64,000 nt of DNA, taken from positions 1,240,001-1,304,000 of the forward strand of contig NZ_JASVWB010000002.1 of the NCBI RefSeq assembly GCF_030287445.1. Reading direction: 5' to 3'. This document shows positions 42,480 to 50,945 of this stretch, in pieces. The translations under genes and the position numbers were made by a program. Under the pieces are notes generated by a model that was not told the DNA's origin, made no database searches, and worked only from the letters and a program-made list of their open reading frames with translations. Origin of the DNA: Streptomyces sp. ALI-76-A. Its GTDB lineage: Bacteria > Actinomycetota > Actinomycetes > Streptomycetales > Streptomycetaceae. The first letter of the stretch is position 1; the number at the start of each line of letters is the position of its first letter.

Positions 42480-43510
42480 GGATCGGACAGCAGGGCCTGG
42501 TCCCACCGCGGGGCCGGCGCCTGCGGAGACCCGGCCGCCGGAACGGCTGGGCGGGGCTGCGGATGCAGGGCATAGTTCCAGTCGCCGTGGATGCGTGTCG
42601 GGTCAGTGGCAATGCAGCCATCTCGGCGTCATCGATTCGGACTCCGGTGGGATAGGCATTGGTGTCGAGTGCGGCACTCACGTGCAGTCCGGTGCGGGTG
42701 GTGGTCGCGGCGATGGACTGGACTGGACGATGACTTCGTGGCTGGTCAGCGGGCGGCCGCGCCAGTTCATGTTGATCCAGCCGGTGTCCGCCGCCAGATC
42801 GTAGATGCCGTAGGGGACGGCCTTGCCCAGCTGCGGGTCGGCGAAGTCATGCACGCTCACCAGCACCGGCTCACCGGTCGGCCGCCACTGACGGCCGTTG
42901 TTCTTGAACTCGCCAACGAGCTCCTTCTTCTTGGTGTCCACGCTGATCACCGGCTGGCCGGTCTCCCGGTGCTCGCGGGCCTGCTCATTGAGATAGCGGA
43001 ACTGGGCATCCCGGTCCGGGTGCTGGCTGCCCTCGATCGTCTTGGCGTTGGCCTGCAGGCTGAACCCTTCCTCTCGCAGCAGGCCGGCGACGGTGTCGGC
43101 ACTGACGCGGTGTCCGGCCCGGGTCAGCTCCTGCGCAAGCGTGCGGGTGGACTTCACCGTCCACCGCAGCGGCGACATCGGGTCACCCCGCTCGTCCGGC
43201 TCGACCAGTGCCAGCAGTGCGGGCCGCAGCCCGGGGTCGAGGTCCGCGACCCCGTTTACGTCCTCCACCTGGCCGCCGGACCCTCCCCAGCGGGGCCTCG
43301 CCAGCCTCCAGCTCGAACACACCCTTGCGGATCGTCGTCTCGCTCACCCCGGCCGCCCGTGCGACGGCCCGGACGCCGCCGCGTCCCAGCAGCCGGGCCT
43401 CCGCTGCCATCAGCAAGCGTCGCTGCCGCTCGTCGAGATGCGGAAACAACACAGCAAACTTCACAGCTAGTTGGGCACGAGTCTCGTCCGGGATGCGCTT
43501 ACCACACCAA
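42480..43510 (-). pseudogene. ISAzo13-type transposase with internal deletion
   Basis: Reads leftward from about 43510: LAVKFAVLFPHLDERQRRLL, a frame change near 43270, then RTLAQELTRAGHRVSADTVA, QPVISVDTKKKELVGEFKNN (Asp) and AVPYGIYDLAADTGW. That runs directly into INMNWRGRPLTSHEVIVQS, which normally lies more than 100 residues further on, so the middle catalytic part is deleted. A further frame change leads to LDTNAYPTGVRIDDAEMAAL and HGDWNYALHPQP. Confidence 0.72.
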
Positions 43511-43841
43511 CGAGCTTCAGGACGGGAAGCAACACCTTGATTCCCTGCAAGCCCTAAGCACACGGCCCTGGGGCACTACATGGCCTCAGGAGCACCACCT
43601 CAGTCGCGCCGCGGGGACATGACGTACGGCGTATTGATCGCACGGATGTTCTCTGCCATGGTAAGGAAAGGCATGCTGGCAAGGCCAGCACACTCGGACC
43701 ACGGTCCGACGGTTCAGCGTGAGGCCGAACCCTAAGGCCCGCAGGCCCTCGGCGGTGCCTTGGGGCGCACTAACCCCGCCTACACAGCGCGGAATTGCGG
43801 GTTCCGGATCCCAAATGTGGTCCCAACGGGAGAGGAAACAC

Positions 43842-44885
43842 ATGCCGGCGAACGCATCGGATACCGCACGTGCTCTGGAACGCTTCCAACTCATCGCCAA
43901 CGGCCCAGCACTCTTCAATGCCGTGGTTACCGGTCTGGAGTTGGACATCTTCGGATACCTTGCCCGCCATCCGCACGCCGCCTTCGAAGACCTTGAGAAG
44001 AGCACCGGTGTCACAGGCCACAAGCTGAGAGTGCTGCTCCTCGCACTCTGTTCCACCGAACTTGTTGAACGGGCAAACAGCACGTACGCGAACTCACCGC
44101 TGGCAAATGAATTGCTGGCCTCGGACCGTGCCGACAGCTGGCGGCACATCCTCATCGGCTGGCAGAGGATCTACTATCCAGCCTTTCCCCACACCACGGA
44201 CGCACTGCGGTCCGGCACGAACACCGCACTCTCCACCTACCCCGGGTCCGAAAGCACTCTGTACCAGCGCCTGTCCCAACAGCCGGACCTTGAAGCGATC
44301 CTGCACAGTTCCATGTCAGCTTTCACACTCCAATCCCTTCCCGCGCTGTTGGACAATCCCGAAGTGGCCACGGTGCGGCATCTGATCGACGTGGGCGGCG
44401 GCGCCGGAGTGACGGCCGTCGAGATCGCGACCCGTTATCCGCAGACCGCGGTCACCATCTTCGACATGCCCAGCGTGACTCGGCTCGCTCAGGACGGCAT
44501 CCCCGCGCACCTGTCGGACCGGGTGCGCCTCAAGGCCGGCGACATCTTCAGCGACGAGCTGCCCGGCGATGCCGACGCCGTCCTCTTCAGCCACTTCCTG
44601 GAGGTCTTCTCTCCCGAGGAGATCCTCACCATCCTCCGCAAGGCGTATGACGCTCTGCCACCCGGCGGCAAAATGCTGCTCTACGGTTTCAACGCGACCG
44701 AGGAGGAGCAAGGCGGCGTGCTTGCCGCGCGGCTCTCTCTATACCTGAACGTCCTGGCCACGGGGCAGGGCATGGCCTATCCCGCCGCGGACTACGAGAA
44801 ATGGCTGCGCGAAGTGGGGTGCGGTGAGGTCCGGTCGTACGTAGGTCTGCCGTACGAGCACGGACTCACAGTGGGCACGAAGTAG
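43842..44885 (+). CDS. SAM methyltransferase with dimerisation domain (O/C-methyltransferase type)
   Basis: 347 residues from ATG 43842 (GAGAGGA upstream). The N-terminal winged-helix dimerisation domain (ALFNAVVTGLELDIFGYLA, TGVTGHKLRVLLLALCS) is followed by a Rossmann MT domain: RHLIDVGGGAGVTAVEIATR (motif I), AVTIFDMPSVTRLAQ, DADAVLFSHFLEVFSPEEIL and GGKMLLYGFNATEEE. The family methylates small aromatic or keto-acid substrates at O or C. No His-Glu pair of plant-type O-methyltransferases is obvious, so C-methylation is possible. It diverges from nothing nearby and converges with the P450, 27 bases apart. It may methylate the dihydroxyphenyl ring. Confidence 0.85.
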   Translation: MPANASDTARALERFQLIANGPALFNAVVTGLELDIFGYLARHPHAAFEDLEKSTGVTGHKLRVLLLALCSTELVERANSTYANSPLANELLASDRADSWRHILIGWQRIYYPAFPHTTDALRSGTNTALSTYPGSESTLYQRLSQQPDLEAILHSSMSAFTLQSLPALLDNPEVATVRHLIDVGGGAGVTAVEIATRYPQTAVTIFDMPSVTRLAQDGIPAHLSDRVRLKAGDIFSDELPGDADAVLFSHFLEVFSPEEILTILRKAYDALPPGGKMLLYGFNATEEEQGGVLAARLSLYLNVLATGQGMAYPAADYEKWLREVGCGEVRSYVGLPYEHGLTVGTK

Positions 44886-44912
44886 CTGTGCCCACCGCTG
44901 CCGGGTGTCCGT

Positions 44913-46133
44913 CTACCACCTGACCGGAAGACCGGCCAAGGCATACCGTCCGGAGTCGCCGGCGAAGGAAAGCTCGTGCGGGTCCACGGCGAGCTCCAGC
45001 TGCGGGAATCGCCGGAACAGTTCCGCATAGGCGATCCTCATCTCCAGGCGCGCCAGGTGTTGGCCGAGGCATTTGTGGATGCCGTGCCCGAGCGCGAGAT
45101 GCCTGCTGGCGGCCCGCGCGATGTCGAGCTGGTCAGGGTCCTCGAAGTAGTGGGGGTCGCGGTTCGCCGTGGAGAGCACCAAGGTCACCGCCTCCCCCGC
45201 ACGGATCTGCCGTCCCCCGAGCTCAAGGTTCTCTCGTGCCGTACGAGGAAGGCCAAAGTGGAACACCGTCAGATACCGGAGAAGTTCCTCAACCGTGTTC
45301 TCGATGCCCGCCGCCCCCGCGCGCAGGGCAGCGAGCTGCCTTGGGTGGGTGAGAAGGGCGTAGACCCCGAGTCCCAGCATGCCGGCGACCGAGTCGTGTC
45401 CTGCCGTGAGCAAGAGGACGCCCGCTCCCGCGAGTTGCTCATCGCTCAGCTCCGTCCTCGCGGCGAGGTCACCCAGCAGGTCGTCCCGGTGGTGGCTGCG
45501 CCGGTACGTGACCAGTTCACGGATCAGTTCCGTCAGCGATCGCAGCGCGGCGGCCCCTTCCTCGGCGGTGGCCCGCAGGCTCAGGAGCATCGCGCTGTCA
45601 CGCTGGAACCGTGCCCGCTCCGTGTCCGGGACTCCCAACAACTCGCAGATGACCAGGGACGGTATGGGGATGGCGAGATGCTGCACCAGGTCAGCGGGGG
45701 GCCCCGCAGCTGCGAGGGCGTCCAAGCGCTCGCAGACGATCTGCTCGACTCTGGGGCGGAGTGCCTCCATGCGCTGCTCGGTGAACCGGCCGGCCAGCAG
45801 CCTGCGGAAGAGTGTGTGTTCCGGGGGGTCCATGTCCACGAACCATCCTGGCTGCGCCGACCGCCCGAAGAACAGCTCGGCGCCAGGTCTGCTCACCGGA
45901 AGGTGAATGACTTCCGCCCGGGAACTCAACCGGGCATCGCTGAGTGCCGCCCGCACCATCTCGTATCCCGTCACGAGCCAGCCTGTGTGGCCGTCCGGAT
46001 AGACCATCCGGCATACCGGGGATTCCTGGCGCAGACGAGCGAGATCATCGGGGGGATCCAGCGGGTGACTTCTCCGCACAGGGAAGGTCACAGGGTTGTG
46101 GGAGGCTTCGGCCGCTTCATCCCTCAACGTCAT
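44913..46133 (-). CDS. cytochrome P450
   Basis: 406 residues from ATG 46133. I-helix AGVLLLTAGHDSVAGMLGLG, in which the usual Ala-Gly-x-x-T reads AGHDS (Ser in place of Thr). ExxR in NTVEELLRYLTV, meander ANRDPHYFEDPDQLDIAR, and haem ligand Cys in HLALGHGIHKCLGQHLARLE. A soluble bacterial monooxygenase needing ferredoxin, none of which is encoded nearby. Together with the adjacent methyltransferase it could convert an aryl methyl to hydroxymethyl, as required for the pheganomycin amino acid; this is inference. Confidence 0.92.
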   Translation of the reverse strand: MTLRDEAAEASHNPVTFPVRRSHPLDPPDDLARLRQESPVCRMVYPDGHTGWLVTGYEMVRAALSDARLSSRAEVIHLPVSRPGAELFFGRSAQPGWFVDMDPPEHTLFRRLLAGRFTEQRMEALRPRVEQIVCERLDALAAAGPPADLVQHLAIPIPSLVICELLGVPDTERARFQRDSAMLLSLRATAEEGAAALRSLTELIRELVTYRRSHHRDDLLGDLAARTELSDEQLAGAGVLLLTAGHDSVAGMLGLGVYALLTHPRQLAALRAGAAGIENTVEELLRYLTVFHFGLPRTARENLELGGRQIRAGEAVTLVLSTANRDPHYFEDPDQLDIARAASRHLALGHGIHKCLGQHLARLEMRIAYAELFRRFPQLELAVDPHELSFAGDSGRYALAGLPVRW

Positions 46134-46398
46134 GCGCCGATTGTAAGTGAAGAACCGGCACCGGTACAGATACCAGGCAAGAGCGCTAGGAGTCCGACTA
46201 CAGGCGTTCGCGTATTTACGGCACCACGGCATCCATGAACCGCACGGCACCGCAAGCGGCAGCCTGACTTTTAGGGAGAAAGGACGGCCTTCGGAGCAGT
46301 TTTGGTCCGCGGTTCGCGATCTCGCGCCAGACACAAGTTGCGAGCGAGGCTGCCTCCGAACCTCGAACACAGCAGCTGCAGTGACAGGAGGGACTGAC
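46134..46398. promoter_or_regulatory. divergent promoter region, P450 / PLP enzyme
   Basis: 265 bases between divergent genes, comparatively AT-rich around 46140-46300. No clear palindrome. AGGAGGGA at 46386-46393 is the ribosome-binding site of the rightward gene. Confidence 0.35.
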
Positions 46399-47601
46399 AT
46401 GGCAACCCCGTTTGAATCTGTCAGCGTCGAATCGCTGCACCGGAGACGCACTGCGAAGTGGACCGAGTTCGGCGACACGGTTCTCGCGGCCCAGATAGCG
46501 GAGATGGACTTCGATATCGCGGCGCCAATTCGTGACGCACTGACGGAGGCCATGGATCGCGGCGAGTTCGGATATTCGCCCCATCAAATCACTGGTCTGC
46601 GCGAGTCCTGTGCAGCGTTCATCGCCGAAAGTTACGGATGGCACCTCGGAATCGACCAGATATTCCTCGTACCGGATGTTCTGGAGGGAGTGTCCAAAGC
46701 GCTCGATCTTTTCAGTCGACCGAGTGGCGGCGTCATCGTCCCGACCCCGGCGTTTCCTCCCTTCTTCGAGATCATTGCTTTGACCGGACGCACCCCGGTC
46801 CAGGTCCCGATGATCGACCAGGAGACAAAGCCGGCGCTCGACATGGCGGGTATCGACCGCGCTTTAGCCTCCGGAGCTGACACCGTGCTGCTCTGCAACC
46901 CCCATAATCCGACGGGCCGCCCCGCAAGCCCCGATGAACTCGAGGAATTGTCACACATCGTGGCGCGCCACGGCGCACGCGTCATCGCGGACGAGGTATA
47001 CGCCCCTCTTTCCTACCCCGGCAGCCGTCACTTCCCGTATGCTCAGGTCTCGGCAGGGGCCGCCGCGCACTCGGTCACCCTCACCTCAGCTTCCAAGGCT
47101 TGGAACATCGCCGGGCTCAAATGCGCGCAAGTCATCCTCACGCACGAGGCCGACCGGGAACGCTGGCAGCGGCTCCCCGTCTTCGCGATCGGTGGTATCA
47201 GCCCCTTGGCCATTGCCGCGAGCCAGGCTGCTTACTCGGCGGGGCGGCGCTGGCTACGCGACGTAGTCGCCTATCTCGACGGCAACCGGCACCACTTGGC
47301 GAAGCTCCTGGCAACGGAGCTGCCGGAGGCAGGGTTCCGGATTCCCGAGGCCACGTATCTGGCGTGGCTGGACTGCCGTGCACTCGGGATTGCCGAACCG
47401 GCGTCGTTCTTCCTCGACCGTGCCCAGGTCGCCCTTAGCGACGGCGCGGCGTTCGGCACCGTGGGCCAAGGTTTCGTACGACTCAACTTCGCCACGTCCC
47501 GCCGAGTTTTGACTGAGATCGTCACCGCGATGGGAGCCGCAATAAGGGAACCATGTCCAGGTCGACACGCGGAGCGCCGGTCATCCCCGCACCCTGGATA
47601 G
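46399..47601 (+). CDS. MalY/PatB-family PLP enzyme (aminotransferase or C-S lyase)
   Basis: 400 residues, ATG 46399 with AGGAGGGA. Fold type I: RRRTAKWTEFGDTVLAAQIA with the family's E-M-D-F (AEMDFDIAAPI), FGYSPHQITGLRESCAAFIA, CNPHNPTGRPASPDELEEL (Asn), VIADEVYAPLSYPG (Asp, Tyr), and PLP-Lys in VTLTSASKAWNIAGLKCAQV. PatB proteins cleave C-S bonds of cysteine conjugates; the lincomycin enzyme LmbF is in the same family and gives the free thiol or a deaminated product. The presence of LmbE- and DinB-family genes in this cluster supports a sulfur role. A simple aminotransferase role is the alternative. Confidence 0.82.
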   Translation: MATPFESVSVESLHRRRTAKWTEFGDTVLAAQIAEMDFDIAAPIRDALTEAMDRGEFGYSPHQITGLRESCAAFIAESYGWHLGIDQIFLVPDVLEGVSKALDLFSRPSGGVIVPTPAFPPFFEIIALTGRTPVQVPMIDQETKPALDMAGIDRALASGADTVLLCNPHNPTGRPASPDELEELSHIVARHGARVIADEVYAPLSYPGSRHFPYAQVSAGAAAHSVTLTSASKAWNIAGLKCAQVILTHEADRERWQRLPVFAIGGISPLAIAASQAAYSAGRRWLRDVVAYLDGNRHHLAKLLATELPEAGFRIPEATYLAWLDCRALGIAEPASFFLDRAQVALSDGAAFGTVGQGFVRLNFATSRRVLTEIVTAMGAAIREPCPGRHAERRSSPHPG

Positions 47602-47621
47602 GAGGCCGACGTGTCCCCGTG

Positions 47622-48431
47622 CTACTCGGCCACCCACAATTGGTGCTCGCTCATCGACTTCAGCCATTGGTCGCGGCTTTGCAGATGAGGCAGGTGGGCG
47701 GCGCCCGGAATAACCACGAGCCGGGACCTCGGAATTGAGGCGGCCACAGCGGCGCATCCCTCACGTACAGGAGTATCGTTTTCGCCTACCATCACCGTGA
47801 CCGGAATTCTCAGGCTCCCGAGATCCTGCAACATGGAAGCATGTGTGCCGATTTCCACACCGAGAGCGGCGAAGGCTTCCACATCGCATCGTCCGACGTC
47901 GAACCGGTAGCGCGCACGCTGCTCCTCATCGCGTACGGCACGCGAGGGGTCGCCGATCTGCTCAAGAAGTCTGCCGAGGCCGGGCATCCCCCGGCTTCGG
48001 CCCAACTCGGCGAGGCGACCGATAACATGCGGGGGAGTCGGATCCGTCGGTTCCGCCGTGGTGTTCAACAGCACCATAGACCGGACCCGCTCGGGGCGAG
48101 CGAGGGCATAATGCATGGCTACGATTCCACCGAGAGAGTGCCCGAGCAGATCCACCGTGTCGAATCCGCGGGCCGCGACAAAACCTTCTACATCGGCCAC
48201 GAGATGACCGATGGTGTAGGCGCTCTGGCTGCCGATGTGGGTGCTCTGGCCGTGGCCTCTGTGGTCGAAAGCAATCACGTGTTGGATCGCGGAGAGTTCG
48301 TCGGCGGTGCTCGCCCAGTCACTCCGACTGCTCAGGAATCCATGCAGCAGGAGCAGCGGCGGAGTCGATCCGTTTATGCCCCATTCGTCGAAAGCCAAGT
48401 CCACGCCATTGACATGCTCGATCATCCCCAC
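47622..48431 (-). CDS. alpha/beta hydrolase
   Basis: 269 residues. LLLLHGFLSSRSDWASTADE (oxyanion HG), nucleophile Ser in VDLLGHSLGGIVAMHYALA, catalytic Asp in VTVMVGENDTPVREG, and His in VVIPGAAHLPHLQ. All triad residues are present. It could be an esterase, thioesterase or amide hydrolase. ATG at 48431 or 48425. Convergent with the PLP gene, 20 bases apart, and divergent from the adenylation gene. Confidence 0.88.
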   Translation of the reverse strand: MGMIEHVNGVDLAFDEWGINGSTPPLLLLHGFLSSRSDWASTADELSAIQHVIAFDHRGHGQSTHIGSQSAYTIGHLVADVEGFVAARGFDTVDLLGHSLGGIVAMHYALARPERVRSMVLLNTTAEPTDPTPPHVIGRLAELGRSRGMPGLGRLLEQIGDPSRAVRDEEQRARYRFDVGRCDVEAFAALGVEIGTHASMLQDLGSLRIPVTVMVGENDTPVREGCAAVAASIPRSRLVVIPGAAHLPHLQSRDQWLKSMSEHQLWVAE

Positions 48432-48549
48432 AGCATATCCGCGGAACAGGAGGATGCGCGAGCCTCGTCAGGACAAATTTCCCATCACTCGGGGCACGTT
48501 GGTCTGCTAATTTTTCATCCGAGGCGTTTCCGTTCCGGAGGGTCATGAG

Positions 48550-50274
48550 ATGCAGCAACCTCTGACAATCGGCAAGTCCGCATGGGTTCCCGTGGCAAGC
48601 TGCCACGGACATCGCTCCATCTGGCCCAGCGGTCGGACACTCCCCGTGGGATGGAGGGCAGTAGGCGGTGCCACCGACCGCGAGGACGCTCTCGACGCGG
48701 CCGTGCGTTACCACGGTTCACCGGAGGGATCGGACAGTTCACCACCCTCGCGATCCGTCGGGGGCGGCGACGGGACCGTCGACTCCGCATTCTTCCGGCA
48801 GGCCGGGGAGACTCCCGCGCACACCGCGGTGCTGAGCTCAGCGGGGGGCCTCTCCTACCGGCAACTCGCCCTCCGCGCACAACAGATACGCGCCAGCTTG
48901 GAGCAGATGGGGGTGGGCCGGGGCGCGTTCGTCGGCGTCTGCCTGGACCGGGGCACCGAGGTACCGGCGGTCCTGCTGGCCATCCTCTCGGCGGGCGCGG
49001 CGTATGTGCCGCTCGGCAGTCAACTGCCGAGCTCCCGGCTGCGGTTCATGGCTCGCGACGTCCGCATGACGCTTGTAGTGGCGGATACCAAGTACGTCGA
49101 GGCTCTCTCGTGTACGGGTGTGCGCACGGTAACGACCGCCGATTTCCCGGACGTACCGGCCCAGTGGCGGTCTGGTGCGAGCAGTCCGGACGATCTCGCT
49201 TACGTGATGTACACCTCCGGCTCCACAGGGCACCCCAAAGGCGTCGAGGTCACCCACCGCAACGTGCTGACCTTCCTTTCCGCGATGAGCGAGCTACTTC
49301 CGGCCGGCGCCCCCCGGCGAGTGCTGTTCAGTACCCAACTGTCATTTGATATAGCGGGACTTGAGATCTACCTCCCGCTGGTCCATGGCGGCACCTGCGT
49401 CGTGGCGCCCTACACCTGGCTGTTCAACGCGCGCTCCATCGCCTCGTTGATCAACTCCTCTGCGCCTTCTCTCGTCCAGGCGACCCCTTCAGGGTGGCGG
49501 TTGCTCCTCGACGCTGGCGTCTCCCTCACTCAGGAGCAAACCGTCCTGTGCGGAGGCGACGCACTGCCGCCCGCACTCGCCGAGCGACTGGCCGGCCTGC
49601 CCGGCGACGCCTTCAACGTCTACGGCCCCACCGAAGCCTCAATCTGGGCCACGGCCTGGCGCATCACCGGCCCCCCCGTCAAGGTCGGCGCCGCGCTCGG
49701 CCATGCCCGCGTCCACGTACTGGACGACAACCTAGTCCCGGTGCCCGAGGGGCAGGAGGGCGAAGCTTATATCGCAGGCCCGGCCGTGGCGCGGGGGTAC
49801 CACGGACAGCCTCGCCTGACAGCGGACCGCTTCCTCCCTGACCCATACGGCGAGGACGCGGGCCTACGCATGTACGCGACGGGGGACATGGTGCGCCGCG
49901 TCGACGGTGCGCTGCAGTGGCTCCGGCGCCGTGACACGCAGGTCAAAGTCAACGGGCACCGGATCGAACTCGGCGAGATCGAGACCGCGGCCGTGGCCTG
50001 TGAGGGCGTGCGAGAGGCGGCAGCGGTTCTCTGTGATGGGGCGTCCGGCCCCGAACTGCGGCTGTATGTCGTCGGCCCGCTGGACACTCCGGAGATGGGT
50101 CGGCTCCTGCGCGCACGACTGCGGGCCCTGTTGCCCGCGGCGATGCTGCCCAAGACCGTGAACTTTCTCGACGACCTGCCATTGACCAGCAATGGGAAAG
50201 TCGACAGACGATCACTCAGGGAGCGTTCAGCCGATGCATGTACTGATCACAGCGGCACACCCGGACGACGTTGA
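48550..50274 (+). CDS. MbtH-like domain fused to NRPS adenylation domain
   Basis: 574 residues from ATG 48550. Residues about 20-55 look like an MbtH-like protein: SIWPSGRTLPVGW followed by an acidic helix (ATDREDALDAAV). Adenylation domain from about 80: LSYRQLALRAQQI, YVMYTSGSTGHPKGVEVTHR (A3), SFDIAGLEIYLPL (A4), NVYGPTEASIWATAW (A5), YATGDMVRR (A7), RDTQVKVNGHRIELGEIE (A8), LTSNGKVDRRSL (A10, Lys). No carrier domain. Aligned by eye to GrsA the code reads D-I-L-Q-V-C-V-I-W-K, nearest the glycine code DILQLG(L/M)IWK. NikP1 and SlgN1 have the same MbtH-A layout. It likely loads the free-standing carrier. Confidence 0.85.
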   Translation: MQQPLTIGKSAWVPVASCHGHRSIWPSGRTLPVGWRAVGGATDREDALDAAVRYHGSPEGSDSSPPSRSVGGGDGTVDSAFFRQAGETPAHTAVLSSAGGLSYRQLALRAQQIRASLEQMGVGRGAFVGVCLDRGTEVPAVLLAILSAGAAYVPLGSQLPSSRLRFMARDVRMTLVVADTKYVEALSCTGVRTVTTADFPDVPAQWRSGASSPDDLAYVMYTSGSTGHPKGVEVTHRNVLTFLSAMSELLPAGAPRRVLFSTQLSFDIAGLEIYLPLVHGGTCVVAPYTWLFNARSIASLINSSAPSLVQATPSGWRLLLDAGVSLTQEQTVLCGGDALPPALAERLAGLPGDAFNVYGPTEASIWATAWRITGPPVKVGAALGHARVHVLDDNLVPVPEGQEGEAYIAGPAVARGYHGQPRLTADRFLPDPYGEDAGLRMYATGDMVRRVDGALQWLRRRDTQVKVNGHRIELGEIETAAVACEGVREAAAVLCDGASGPELRLYVVGPLDTPEMGRLLRARLRALLPAAMLPKTVNFLDDLPLTSNGKVDRRSLRERSADACTDHSGTPGRR

Positions 50275-50920
50275 TTTCTCCTGCGGCGGCACGGTCCGCT
50301 CTCTGGCGAACGGCGGAGCCGCCATCACCCTCGTCGTGGCGACGAGCGGGGACGCCGGTGTGCCGGACGGGGCAGAGGGGGCGTCCCTGCGGGAAAGGGA
50401 ACAGGAAGCCGCTGCAAAGATCCTGGGCATCGAGGCCGTGCGGTTCCTGCGCCTTCCCGATGGCGACGTCGAGCCGACACGCCAGCTGCGCCGCCGACTG
50501 ACCTCCGCCATCCGTTTGTGCCGACCCGGCCTGGTCATCACTCACACGCCGACGCGCAATCTACGCAGCGTGCGGTCGAGCCACCGCGACCACCTGGCGG
50601 TAGGTCAGGCCACTCTCGAAGCCGTTTACCCCGACGCACGCAACGGTCTGGCCCATCCCCGCCTTCTGGAGCAAGGGCTCGCACCCCATACGGTGCCAGA
50701 GGTCTGGCTTCACGGCACCGACACGCCGGACTTCACTGTCGACATCACCACCACATTTGACAGCAAAATGCGGGCCGTGAACTGCCACGCGTCCCAGAAG
50801 GCCGCCGTCGGGGACTCGCCGGAGGAGTTCTTCCGCGAGTGGGGAGCCGGAGTGGCGGCACGGCACGGACTGCCGCGAGGGCGGCTCGCCGAGGAGTTCA
50901 TGCGACTGGACACCCGCTGA
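50234..50920 (+). CDS. PIG-L/LmbE-family zinc deacetylase
   Basis: 228 residues from ATG 50234, overlapping the adenylation gene by 41 bases, so coexpressed. Zinc-binding AHPDDVDFSCGGTV (His, Asp-Asp) at residues 8-21 and the second His in SSHRDHLAVGQATLEAVYPD. The family includes MshB (GlcNAc-inositol deacetylase) and mycothiol S-conjugate amidases such as LmbE of lincomycin biosynthesis. With DinB- and PatB-family proteins in this cluster a mycothiol-conjugate amidase is an attractive idea. With the GT4 and ROK genes an amino-sugar deacetylase is the alternative. Confidence 0.87.
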   Translation: MHVLITAAHPDDVDFSCGGTVRSLANGGAAITLVVATSGDAGVPDGAEGASLREREQEAAAKILGIEAVRFLRLPDGDVEPTRQLRRRLTSAIRLCRPGLVITHTPTRNLRSVRSSHRDHLAVGQATLEAVYPDARNGLAHPRLLEQGLAPHTVPEVWLHGTDTPDFTVDITTTFDSKMRAVNCHASQKAAVGDSPEEFFREWGAGVAARHGLPRGRLAEEFMRLDTR

Positions 50921-50945
50921 CCTCACTCCTGCCGGTTTCATCTCC

